This document shows positions 1-6,398 of a stretch of 25,970 nt of DNA, one piece after another. A program made the position numbers and the translations under genes. Each line of letters starts with the position of its first letter. Position 1 is the first letter of the stretch. This DNA is from a virus. The notes beneath the pieces are model-generated. The model saw only the letters and a program-made list of their open reading frames with translations, did no database searches and was not told the origin of the DNA. The stretch is taken from IMG/VR virus record IMGVR_UViG_3300028844_003458, positions 1 through 25,970 of that record. The stretch is one strand, 5' to 3'.

Positions 1-86
1 GCATGTATGGTGCTTATCAGATGACGGATGTGCCAACAGGTACAGACACAAACGACATGGCGGCTGGAATCAAGTTCACATTCTAG
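1..86 (+). CDS. 3' end of a plus-strand gene, product unknown (5' truncated by window edge)
   Basis: The frame whose codons begin at base 3 is open from the window edge to a TAG at 84-86, giving about 27 visible residues that end in GIKFTF. The tail is rich in Gly, Thr, Asp and aromatic residues and ends in Phe, as beta-barrel or beta-rich structural proteins often do. That is only a hint, because nothing else of the protein is visible. A plausible intrinsic terminator follows about 60 bases downstream on the same strand, which supports a real gene end here. It converges with the gp41 helicase gene on the other strand. A phage structural protein is the default guess; no family can be assigned. 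Confidence 0.45.
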   Translation, partial: MYGAYQMTDVPTGTDTNDMAAGIKFTF

Positions 87-134
87 TTCCCAAACACTGT
101 GGAGTCGGTCTAGATCCAAAAGGTCAAGGCCGGC

Positions 135-201
135 TTTACGCTTTTTAACGCTTCGCGTTATTTTCTTAATTTACGCTTTTTTGGTAATTTACGCTTTACG
201 C
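135..201. repeat. Cluster of TTTACGC repeats between convergent genes
   Basis: Four exact copies of TTTACGC lie at 135-141, 170-176, 188-194 and 195-201, the last two directly abutting. A variant TTTAACGC at 144-151 forms the left arm of the terminator hairpin. The stretch is T-rich and non-coding apart from the hairpin. Its role is unknown: it may be simple-sequence slippage around a terminator or a protein-binding array. Confidence 0.6.
146..167 (+). terminator. Probable intrinsic terminator of the left-edge gene
   Basis: TAACGC at 146-151 pairs with GCGTTA at 155-160 around a TTC loop, giving a perfect 6-bp stem, followed on the plus strand by TTTTCTT. A T-run also precedes the stem, but on the minus strand the stem is followed by A residues, so termination should work mainly for rightward transcripts. 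The position, between a plus-strand gene end and a convergent minus-strand gene, fits. Confidence 0.6.
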
Positions 202-204
202 ACT

Positions 205-1647
205 TTATTGTTCTTCGTCTGAGTGTAATTCGTTTAACAGTTGTCTCAGTTTGCCACCCTCTACTGTGGCCTTGACTTTGACCCCTAATGCATCACCCTT
301 ACGTGGATCTGGCACTTCTGGTCTCGCATCTGTGGATGCATCTCCACCCGTAACTTTGGATGTTTGTTTCAATGAATCGTAAATCTTGTTCTTGCCCTGT
401 TGATTGTAGCTCTGTGAATCATCCTCATCCAGACTTCTGATTCTCAAACTGTCCACGTCAAACTCAAGATCCACTTTCTGTCCAACACCAGAACTTGATC
501 TTGTTTTCATAAACTGTATCTGATACCTGCCACGTTCCTTCATTGCTCGGCTTGTGAATATACCTATCACGTTGTCTGCTGTCTGTATCTTGGATAGTCC
601 ACCTGATATGTGACTGTGGTCAAACTCTATCTCTTCAACACTGGCTCTGTTCAACTGTGATGCCGTTGCCAACACACACTGTTTCTCCACGACCAAGTTC
701 CTCAGTTCTTCACTCACATACTTGTCCTTGATGAACAAGTCCGCCGGCGATATCTTCTTACTCTTCGGCATCATTAGATCCAAGTAGTCGATCAGTATGC
801 AGTCTACCTTCTTCTTGTTCTTTAATTCTAGTTCCTTGAGATATGTCCTCACATCCAATACATTACTACCACTTGGCAAGTATTTGATCTGTAGGTTACC
901 TGATTTCTTCTTCAACATCTTGACCTTCATCTCGACATTGTCTATCTCCGGGAATACTTTTTTAGTTGGAATATTTGTCATCATTGCATCTAGTCTCATG
1001 GCTGTCAGTTGTTCACTCAATTCAAAAGATATGTAGCACACATTCAATCCTGCCTGTGCCCAGTTCACTGCGAGATTCTGCAAGAACAAACTCTTACCTG
1101 CACCCGAACCACCTGCGAATATGTTCAGCTCTCCCCTGTTGAATCCACCAAAAAGTTTCTTGTCTAGATTTTGCCAACCTGTACTGATCTGTCCGTTGTT
1201 GTCTTTGAGTGCTTCTAGCCTTCCTCGAGGATCTTCGAAGTAGTCTGTTCCGAGATCCCTGGTCAGTCCCACATTGACTGCATCCTTGACCATGTCTTCC
1301 ACAGGAGCATAATCTCCCTTCTCCAGCATGTCTGCCGATTGCAGTATCGCATGTTCCAGTGCTTTGTGTCTTGAAAATGTTTCAAATTCATCTAGTAACC
1401 AGTTGAAGTGACTTGGATCCAGATCCTTTGCTGATTTCAGTTTGATGTCGTGCTTGGCGTTCACTTGTTCCACATCAGGCATGACCTTGTACTCGTCCAT
1501 GTAGTCTTTGACGAACTTGGCTATAGGCTGTAGTTTACGATCGAACGATTCTGGTTTGAATATGTTCTGTGCCCGTGCGAATGATTCCGCATCCGCTAAG
1601 AGCATCTCTATATAAAGTTTTTGTACATCAAATGTGTATTCAGCCAT
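205..1647 (-). CDS. gp41: Replicative DNA helicase, DnaB-like, T4 gp41 type
   Basis: This is the hexameric 5'-3' helicase that unwinds the fork and pairs with the gp61 primase in the T4 primosome. The 480-residue length fits gp41. The N-terminal ~150 residues match the helical primase-interacting region by position. The RecA-like core follows: Walker A GGSGAGKS at about 179-186, the SFELSE segment with the expected catalytic Glu near 209, Walker B CILIDYLDLM near 283-292, and a TASQLNR motif with the sensor Gln near 331. The C-terminal ~60 residues are low-complexity and charged. The primase gene lies two genes upstream, separated by an SGNH-like gene, and all three read the same way. The start at 1647 is 6 bases after the previous stop, and no strong ribosome site is visible. 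Confidence 0.95.
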   Translation of the reverse strand: MAEYTFDVQKLYIEMLLADAESFARAQNIFKPESFDRKLQPIAKFVKDYMDEYKVMPDVEQVNAKHDIKLKSAKDLDPSHFNWLLDEFETFSRHKALEHAILQSADMLEKGDYAPVEDMVKDAVNVGLTRDLGTDYFEDPRGRLEALKDNNGQISTGWQNLDKKLFGGFNRGELNIFAGGSGAGKSLFLQNLAVNWAQAGLNVCYISFELSEQLTAMRLDAMMTNIPTKKVFPEIDNVEMKVKMLKKKSGNLQIKYLPSGSNVLDVRTYLKELELKNKKKVDCILIDYLDLMMPKSKKISPADLFIKDKYVSEELRNLVVEKQCVLATASQLNRASVEEIEFDHSHISGGLSKIQTADNVIGIFTSRAMKERGRYQIQFMKTRSSSGVGQKVDLEFDVDSLRIRSLDEDDSQSYNQQGKNKIYDSLKQTSKVTGGDASTDARPEVPDPRKGDALGVKVKATVEGGKLRQLLNELHSDEEQ

Positions 1648-1652
1648 ACGTT

Positions 1653-1681
1653 ATTATAATACCTTTTCCTTGTTTATCCAA
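1653..1681 (-). promoter_or_regulatory. Possible sigma70-type promoter upstream of gp41
   Basis: On the minus strand a perfect TATAAT (1658-1653) follows a weak -35 TTGGAT (1681-1676) with a 17-base spacer. The -10 ends only 5 bases before the gp41 ATG, so a transcript would be leaderless. It overlaps the end of the SGNH gene. Only the -10 is strong, so this could be chance in AT-rich sequence. Confidence 0.28.
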
Positions 1682-2373
1682 TCTAAAAATAAATCACCAA
1701 ACACTCTGTGGTAATCTTCACCCCAGTGATCGTTATCTGTTCCTAGACCAGCATTAATTTTATTAGCGTAATTGTCAAACCCGTACTTGCCTTCGACTAG
1801 GAATATTTTATTCCAATCTATGTTTTGGTAAAGACCATCAATGTATTTTTTCAGTGAACTTGTGCACCTAGTCCTTTCTCTATGATCCACTAGTGTGAAA
1901 TAATATTCTAAGTTATTACTTTTACAGAAAGACTGGCAGAACAATACGTTTTTAAGGAACAACAACTCTAACAGGTTATCATCATAGTAATTTGTTATCA
2001 ACTTTGTGTATTGATCTTTATGTTTTATGGCCAATTGTTTGGCCGCCCAATCTTCTTTGCCATCGTCTGATAAGCCTCCGAACGAACGGGGACTGGCATT
2101 AAAATTACAACTATTTTTTGTGAAGTGTATTCGTTCAGGATAGGTGAACATAATCAATATCAGACCTTTATTGTGTGCATGTCTCACAAGTTTCAACGAT
2201 ATGACATCGTTTGAACAACCAGGATAAGATTTATTTACGATGTCTGTTTGATCGAACATGTGATATGCCCATGACTTCTTGCTGTAGTCGTTCCACGGTT
2301 CATGTAATGACGCATCATCTATTCCTGCTCCATATGTGTGTGAGTCGCCTAGTAATAGTATATCTTTAACCAT
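1654..2373 (-). CDS. SGNH/GDSL-like hydrolase family protein
   Basis: The protein has 239 residues. It opens with a short beta strand and LLLGDSHTYG, the block I motif of SGNH/GDSL hydrolases with the nucleophile Ser near residue 11. A YPGCSND segment near 55-61 fits block II. TDNDHWGEDYH near the C-terminus fits block V, where Asp and His of the triad sit. Family members are esterases, lipases or carbohydrate O-deacetylases; the substrate here is unknown. The start overlaps the primase stop by 8 bases, so translation is probably coupled. It is odd that it sits between primase and helicase. A second SGNH-like gene lies at 17075 in the glycan cluster, and this one could serve the same glycan. 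A structural rather than catalytic role is possible. Confidence 0.7.
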   Translation of the reverse strand: MVKDILLLGDSHTYGAGIDDASLHEPWNDYSKKSWAYHMFDQTDIVNKSYPGCSNDVISLKLVRHAHNKGLILIMFTYPERIHFTKNSCNFNASPRSFGGLSDDGKEDWAAKQLAIKHKDQYTKLITNYYDDNLLELLFLKNVLFCQSFCKSNNLEYYFTLVDHRERTRCTSSLKKYIDGLYQNIDWNKIFLVEGKYGFDNYANKINAGLGTDNDHWGEDYHRVFGDLFLDWINKEKVL

Positions 2374-3379
2374 ACATCTTTCTTTTCAGATCAATCTTTA
2401 ATTTGTTTGACTCTGTAGTTTTTAAGATTGACTGTATCACGAATAACCTTCCGTATTTCGCCACAGCATCAGCCACATCGCCGATCGTTTTGTCCCACTC
2501 TGGAAATGCCACACTCCATCCAAACTCTGTCGCTTGATCTACTAGTTTCTGCCCAGGGGCATCTCTGTCTGGCACAACAATTACCTGTCTGCCAAGTCCG
2601 TCTATCAACTCCCTTTGTGTATCATTTATCTCTGATCCCAGTATGCTGACACCAGATACGGCTATGGCGTCAAAAGGTCCTTCTGTGACTATGACAAACT
2701 TCCTTGTCCAGTCCTGAGCATCCATGTTGAACACGTATCCCGGCCACACATCTGTGTAATACTTCACCCCTTCTGACTCTTCGAACATCCTCCCTGTAAA
2801 CCCAACAACTTCTCCTCTCCAGTAGAAAGGTATCAGCAATCTTTGATGGATGTCCCAGGTCTTGTCAGGTGAGTACATGAAGTCATACCAGTCGGCACCT
2901 ATGCCCCTTCCCTCTAGGTACTTCAGTAATCCGTCTATCTTCTTCCATTGTGGTTCCGTGAGATCATTGCCCACGTACTTCTCCAACCACACGTCCAGTT
3001 TGTGTGCGTTCTTGGGCAGTGTCTTGTTCTTGAAAGTCACGAATTTCTTTTTCTCATACTTGACATCGCCTTCTTCCTCACGCATGGCCTCTATGGCCAA
3101 TTTACGTATGGTGTCTTCGGGTATTCCGATGTAACTCATGAACTGCCTCATCTTGTAGGTCAGTTTACGTCCTATCACATAACTGGCCTTGAACCCACAG
3201 TTGAAACAATGGTAACTCACAGTGCCGTCCGCACTTGTCATCAGTCCTCCACGCTTCTTCTTGTCAGCGGTCTCTCCATTGTACACACAACAGGGTGCGT
3301 TGAAACTGATCCATCCGCTTGGGGTCTTCTTTCTGTTCGCAGGCAGGCCAGTCAGAATTGTATTCTGTATAAGATTCAT
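2366..3379 (-). CDS. gp61: DNA primase, T4 gp61 type
   Basis: The primase makes RNA primers for lagging-strand synthesis and works with the gp41 helicase. Near the N-terminus, cysteines at 30-31 and YHCFNCGF at 56-63 form a zinc-ribbon-like site as in DnaG and gp61 primases. The TOPRIM core follows: VTEGPFDAIA near 231-240 with the conserved Glu at about 233, and VVPDRDAPG near 268-276 with the DxD metal site. The 337-residue length is close to T4 gp61. A good sigma70-like promoter lies just upstream within the end of the virion-like gene, with the -10 only 10 bases before the ATG and no Shine-Dalgarno sequence, so the message may be leaderless or nearly so. Downstream it overlaps the SGNH gene by 8 bases. 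Confidence 0.93.
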   Translation of the reverse strand: MNLIQNTILTGLPANRKKTPSGWISFNAPCCVYNGETADKKKRGGLMTSADGTVSYHCFNCGFKASYVIGRKLTYKMRQFMSYIGIPEDTIRKLAIEAMREEEGDVKYEKKKFVTFKNKTLPKNAHKLDVWLEKYVGNDLTEPQWKKIDGLLKYLEGRGIGADWYDFMYSPDKTWDIHQRLLIPFYWRGEVVGFTGRMFEESEGVKYYTDVWPGYVFNMDAQDWTRKFVIVTEGPFDAIAVSGVSILGSEINDTQRELIDGLGRQVIVVPDRDAPGQKLVDQATEFGWSVAFPEWDKTIGDVADAVAKYGRLFVIQSILKTTESNKLKIDLKRKMYG

Positions 3380-3389
3380 AATCTATACT

Positions 3390-3418
3390 ATTTTACTGTC
3401 TATATAGGATTTTGTCAA
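3390..3418 (-). promoter_or_regulatory. Sigma70-type promoter for the primase-SGNH-helicase run
   Basis: On the minus strand a perfect -35 TTGACA (3418-3413) and a -10 TAAAAT (3395-3390, 5 of 6) are separated by exactly 17 bases. The expected start of transcription is about 3383, leaving a leader of only about 4 bases before the primase ATG at 3379. The -35 lies inside the last codons of the virion-like gene at 3393-4196. It probably lets primase and helicase be expressed early, apart from that late gene. Confidence 0.7.
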
Positions 3419-4196
3419 TCACGCCAGTGTTACCACTGTCGTTGCCCCAACTGAATCTCACACTGTGATACACACCTGTGAAGTTGAAATTGGTAACTGC
3501 TGTTGAACTTGAGAAAGTGTTTGCCGTAGAGCCAGCACCTTCCATGGTAATATCGAAGTAGTCTGAGTTGCTCGGTGTGGCACTCATTGTGCCCTGCACC
3601 CTCAGTGCGCCTGAGAAGTTCTTTGTGTACACAGCAATCGTGTGTAGTGCTTTATTGTTGTTGATGCCTGGCCTCGCATCTATGGATCCTGAAGTGTGTG
3701 TCAATGGGCCTCCCACTGCTGTGAAACTTGAGACGCTTGTGCTAGGCAAGAACTCTGGATATGCACCGTCTAGCAGTTCTACTGTGCCCGCCGCGGCATA
3801 GCCAGTGTCCGAATAAGTGATCTCCCTACTACCATCTGATTTGACTTCCCTCACTGCGAAGTTGTAGAATTTGGCATCCAGCGGTAACAGGTCACCTTCT
3901 GTGATCGTGCAACTTGCGTCACCTTTGGTGCTCACTGTGGATCCATCATCTAGTATGGTCAATGTCTTAGTGATAACCGCTTTCTTGCTCTCAGAATCTA
4001 TCATGTTGAACTCGTAGGTCTTGCTTGTGATGTCCTGTGCTTTCTGATCCTCGTTCTTGAACGTGAATGTGATCGGGTTTGATACCCCTCTGTGCAATGT
4101 TAAGCGTCTATCGTACACTTTTGAGTTCCTTCCGTGGTAACCACTTATGTAGGCTATTACCAATTGATTTATTAAATACCTTTGTACTGTTTGCAT
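3393..4196 (-). CDS. Putative virion structural protein (beta-rich, baseplate/fibre-like)
   Basis: This 267-residue protein has no enzyme motif. The sequence alternates short strands and turns rich in Ser, Thr, Gly and Asp. Residues ~30-145 look like an immunoglobulin-like or BppU-type baseplate N-terminal domain: Arg/Leu-rich start, PITFTF, then a linker with TITEGDLLPL. The remainder (about 150-267) looks like a second beta sandwich ending in FSWGNDSGNTGVIDKILYRQ. Such proteins in T4-like marine phages are typically virion or fibre-associated. The strongest support for a structural role is a T4 consensus late promoter TATAAATA 16 bases upstream of the start. It is an isolated late-type gene among early replication genes. 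The precise role is not known. Confidence 0.6.
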   Translation of the reverse strand: MQTVQRYLINQLVIAYISGYHGRNSKVYDRRLTLHRGVSNPITFTFKNEDQKAQDITSKTYEFNMIDSESKKAVITKTLTILDDGSTVSTKGDASCTITEGDLLPLDAKFYNFAVREVKSDGSREITYSDTGYAAAGTVELLDGAYPEFLPSTSVSSFTAVGGPLTHTSGSIDARPGINNNKALHTIAVYTKNFSGALRVQGTMSATPSNSDYFDITMEGAGSTANTFSSSTAVTNFNFTGVYHSVRFSWGNDSGNTGVIDKILYRQ

Positions 4197-4212
4197 AATA
4201 CATATTTAACAG

Positions 4213-4220
4213 TATTTATA
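4213..4220 (-). promoter_or_regulatory. T4-type late promoter TATAAATA
   Basis: The forward bases TATTTATA are TATAAATA on the minus strand, an exact match to the T4 late (gp55-sigma) consensus. It lies 16 bases before the ATG of the virion-like gene at 4196, so transcription would start a few bases downstream, with a leader of about 10 bases. It sits in a 32-bp divergent gap shared with the plus-strand gene at 4229. Confidence 0.72.
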
Positions 4221-4228
4221 GATATAGA

Positions 4229-4603
4229 ATGAACGAGATTTTTAACACATTGAGGGACAAGTTCCCATTCCTGAGCCTGATCAGAAAGGGCGATTTGGAG
4301 TATGTGGGCATAGTACAGAACGAGGACGCCAATGTGATCAGTTTCTATGACTACGGCAGGCTGATGATGCCACAGGACAAGATGAAGTTCCTCAAGTGTG
4401 GGGAGACTTGGTGGCACGAGTCCAATCGTAAATTACCAATCAACATATTCCTAAAAGGCGAGTTCAGATACTTTCGTTCAACCCTGATCACACTCAACTC
4501 CAAGGACGTGGAGATCGTGCATGGTCCCACAGTCAAACTGTCAGAAATTTCAAAGAAACGGGTGAAGAGAAGAACTATCCAATTAGTTAGAAGACCTACT
4601 TAG
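4229..4603 (+). CDS. Conserved-looking hypothetical protein, 124 residues
   Basis: I do not recognise a family. The protein is compact and well mixed, with a central KCGETWWHESNRKLP stretch near residues 54-68 and a strongly basic C-terminus (KKRVKRRTIQLVRRPT), which could contact nucleic acid. It has no signal peptide or membrane segment. It is one of only a few plus-strand genes in the left third and is transcribed divergently from the late virion-like gene. There is no clear Shine-Dalgarno sequence. The reverse strand over this interval has no better reading frame, and the codon pattern resembles the neighbouring genes. Confidence 0.7.
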   Translation: MNEIFNTLRDKFPFLSLIRKGDLEYVGIVQNEDANVISFYDYGRLMMPQDKMKFLKCGETWWHESNRKLPINIFLKGEFRYFRSTLITLNSKDVEIVHGPTVKLSEISKKRVKRRTIQLVRRPT

Positions 4604-4734
4604 TCTCTTTTTCAGGAAGTATAGCACCTGTTGTGAGATAGTGCTGTGTTAAAGGACTATCAGGCTGATAACTTTTACTTTCTGAATGAAGCGAAGAATT
4701 GGATTTTGTTTTGGATTTTTTTTGGAGTCTTTTT

Positions 4735-5325
4735 TTAGTTTTTTGATGTCTCATCAAAACTATATTTAGCCCTGTTGATCAAATTCATCTGCACCACTAT
4801 GGCCTGTGCATATGCCACAGCGTGTGATTTCTTGAAGAAGTAACTGCCGTCTGTGGGTTTTACCCAAACTTCTTTCATTATATCTACCCAGTCCTTGTGC
4901 ATAAGGTGTCTCTTGGCTGGACGTATAATTGCTAATACAGCCGCAAGTTGTTCTATGGTCCGCGGTTCTAGTTTGGACACTATGTTGTAGTGGCCATTTA
5001 GGTGGAAAAGGTTTTCCACTATCTTTGGATCTTTCAGCATGTCCCAGTCCGGTTCCTGTATCATGAGCTCTACAAGTTCCTGTTCTGATTTCACGTCCTT
5101 GTATATGTTCACGTTCAAGCAATCTATCTTGAAGTAACCTCTGTCTTCCGCCTGTTTGTAATCTAGACTCGCATGTCCCGTCACAGGGTGTTCCGGTACT
5201 GCATGGAAGTACACGCCTGTCTTGTGTTTCTCGGACTTGCCGTCTTTGATCATTGACGCTGGTGTGTGTTTGAACAACTTCAATGTGTTGTCTCTGTCAA
5301 AGAAATCTATGTCTACATCAGGCAT
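4735..5325 (-). CDS. Miniature DnaE-like (DNA polymerase III alpha catalytic-motif) protein
   Basis: The 196 residues carry the active-site landmarks of bacterial DnaE in the right order, without the intervening domains. MPDVDIDFFDRD at 1-12 matches the DnaE PDFDVDF strand, with the two metal-binding Asps at 5 and 7. TGVYFHAVP..HPVTG then leads to GYFKIDCL at 63-70, matching the DnaE VKFDFLGL strand, with the third Asp at 68 and the adjacent conserved Lys at 66. LAAVLAIIRP near 127-136 matches the IALVALxRPGP region. FFKKSHAVAYA at 163-173 matches GxxKSHSAAYA. A full DnaE is roughly 1,100 residues, so PHP, most of the fingers, beta-binding and OB domains are absent. Function is unknown: it could be a small nucleotidyltransferase, a polymerase accessory factor or a degenerate domain. 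The start is coupled to the gene before it by TAATG. Confidence 0.7.
   Translation of the reverse strand: MPDVDIDFFDRDNTLKLFKHTPASMIKDGKSEKHKTGVYFHAVPEHPVTGHASLDYKQAEDRGYFKIDCLNVNIYKDVKSEQELVELMIQEPDWDMLKDPKIVENLFHLNGHYNIVSKLEPRTIEQLAAVLAIIRPAKRHLMHKDWVDIMKEVWVKPTDGSYFFKKSHAVAYAQAIVVQMNLINRAKYSFDETSKN
4738..4744 (-). other. Possible -1 frameshift slippery heptamer A_AAA_AAC
   Basis: The last sense codons of the DnaE-like gene read TCA AAA AAC followed directly by TAA, which places the classic -1 slippery heptamer A_AAA_AAC exactly in frame. A -1 slip would continue through 29 further Lys-rich codons to a TAA at 4651-4649. No clear downstream stimulatory structure is seen, and the tract is A-rich, so this is a candidate only. 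Confidence 0.3.
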
Positions 5326-5489
5326 TATAGTTCCTCAGCAATTCCTAAAAGTTCTGCAATTAGTAATCCACCTGCAAGCCAAACGATTCCTCCGCCTAAT
5401 AGTACTGCGGCACATCCGGCAATACGAACAATGCTTTTTACCATGCTTATGTAAAAATGTTTTTTGCTTACGTCAACTGGCTCGGGCAT
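5325..5489 (-). CDS. Small single-pass membrane protein, 54 residues
   Basis: The frame opens at an ATG at 5489 that overlaps the previous stop as TAATG, and it ends in a TAA at 5327-5325 that overlaps the next ATG in the same way. This double coupling is strong evidence that it is a real gene. Residues 1-15 are polar (MPEPVDVSKKHFYIS), followed by a short basic stretch and one long hydrophobic segment of about 25 residues (roughly 20-45) rich in Gly, Ala, Leu and Ile, ending in ELLGIAEEL. An internal ATG at 5444 would give 39 residues. Function is unknown; a holin-like or inner-membrane anchor role is possible but not shown. Confidence 0.7.
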   Translation of the reverse strand: MPEPVDVSKKHFYISMVKSIVRIAGCAAVLLGGGIVWLAGGLLIAELLGIAEEL

Positions 5490-5722
5490 TAGTGTACACT
5501 CCCTTTGTCCTTTGCCGCATGTTCTATCATTTTCTCCCTGGAGCCTGGTTGTAAAACTTCCAACACATCAAGCAGTTTTCTGTAACCTTCTGTTTTCAGT
5601 AAGTCCTTGTCAACTTTTGGCATTATTACTCTTCCTATGGAACCATCCTCTTTGATTATCACGGCACAGTCTCCGTCATCGAATTCTAAATTATCAGACA
5701 CTTCTAAATCTATCTTAGACAA
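5489..5722 (-). CDS. Hypothetical protein, 77 residues
   Basis: This is a short soluble protein with no recognised family. The N-terminal half is acidic and strand-like (VSDNLEFDDGDCAVIIKEDGSIGRV); the C-terminal half is helical and mixed in charge. The start overlaps the end of the zinc-finger gene by 8 bases, and its TAA overlaps the ATG of the 54-residue membrane protein, so it belongs to the same tightly coupled run that leads to the DnaE-like gene. Confidence 0.75.
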   Translation of the reverse strand: MSKIDLEVSDNLEFDDGDCAVIIKEDGSIGRVIMPKVDKDLLKTEGYRKLLDVLEVLQPGSREKMIEHAAKDKGSVH

Positions 5723-6398
5723 TCTTGGCCTCCCTTGCTGTGTCCTGTACCAGCATGTGATCAGCGGGATAGCTCTTCAACTTGCTTGGCCAGAAACTGG
5801 TGTTTATGAATCTTTCTATCATTTGTAATTGTTCGTCGTTGAATGATTTTAACATCCTTTTGCCTGCGTTGCAACCTAACAGCAACCATGGACTAATCTT
5901 TCCCTGTTGTATGTGTTGTACCGCTCTGTTCTTGTTCACCAGTCTGAAGTAGTCCGACCATTGTGCATTCTGTTCTGTGGCCCAGTCCATCATGGTTGCT
6001 ATGCTCCTTTGCAGTGCGGCCTCGACCGGTTCTGACTTCAGTGCTTCGATCAAGTACATCTCATAGAGGTCATCCCTGGCCCAGTGGTCCAGTTTGACCT
6101 TGGACTGAAGCACATAGTCTATGTACTTGTCAGGGTACAAGGGGTTGATGTGCATTATGAATCTTCCGAACTTGACGAAAGCGTTGTAGTACGAACTCTT
6201 GACGAAATCGTCGTAAGTTTTTGTTTTTGAATTGTGTTGGTGTATCTGATAGAATCTCTGGAACACCATGAATGCGTTGACCACCCATTTCTCATCACGT
6301 TGTAGATACCTTCTCTTTGGCTCACACAAGTGTACCTGTAGTGTACGTTCCTTAGCAAACTCCTTGCCACAGTATGTGCATTTATTTGTCGATGCCAT
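5715..6398 (-). CDS. Zinc-finger-containing hypothetical protein
   Basis: The 227-residue protein begins with CTYCGKEFAKERTLQVHLC (residues 7-25), a CxxC-x12-H finger resembling the C2H2 type, with Cys at 25 in place of the usual second His spacing. The rest is mostly helical and aromatic-rich, with no enzymatic motif I can name. It lies directly after the probable gp62 gene, overlapping it by 17 bases, and before the coupled small genes. A nucleic-acid-binding or replisome-associated role is plausible from the finger and the neighbours, but this is inference. Confidence 0.72.
   Translation of the reverse strand: MASTNKCTYCGKEFAKERTLQVHLCEPKRRYLQRDEKWVVNAFMVFQRFYQIHQHNSKTKTYDDFVKSSYYNAFVKFGRFIMHINPLYPDKYIDYVLQSKVKLDHWARDDLYEMYLIEALKSEPVEAALQRSIATMMDWATEQNAQWSDYFRLVNKNRAVQHIQQGKISPWLLLGCNAGKRMLKSFNDEQLQMIERFINTSFWPSKLKSYPADHMLVQDTAREAKIV

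Noticed and set aside
2948-3454. Long plus-strand open frame (168 codons) opposite the primase gene
   Set aside because: It lies antisense to well-supported gp61 codons, crosses into the promoter and virion gene, and has a low-complexity Phe/Leu/His-rich product with no family.
4637-4661. Hairpin GATAGT/ACTATC with a 13-base loop after the 124-residue gene
   Set aside because: Only 6 bp with a large loop and no T-run right after it on either strand. It may be chance, so I do not call a terminator.
4700-4737. T-runs on the plus strand between convergent genes as a terminator
   Set aside because: No stem precedes the T-runs. They are the complement of the Lys-codon-rich A-tracts next to the DnaE-like stop.
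5325-5444. A 39-residue version of the membrane protein starting at 5444
   Set aside because: The ATG at 5489 in the same frame is coupled to the upstream stop as TAATG, so the 54-residue form is preferred.
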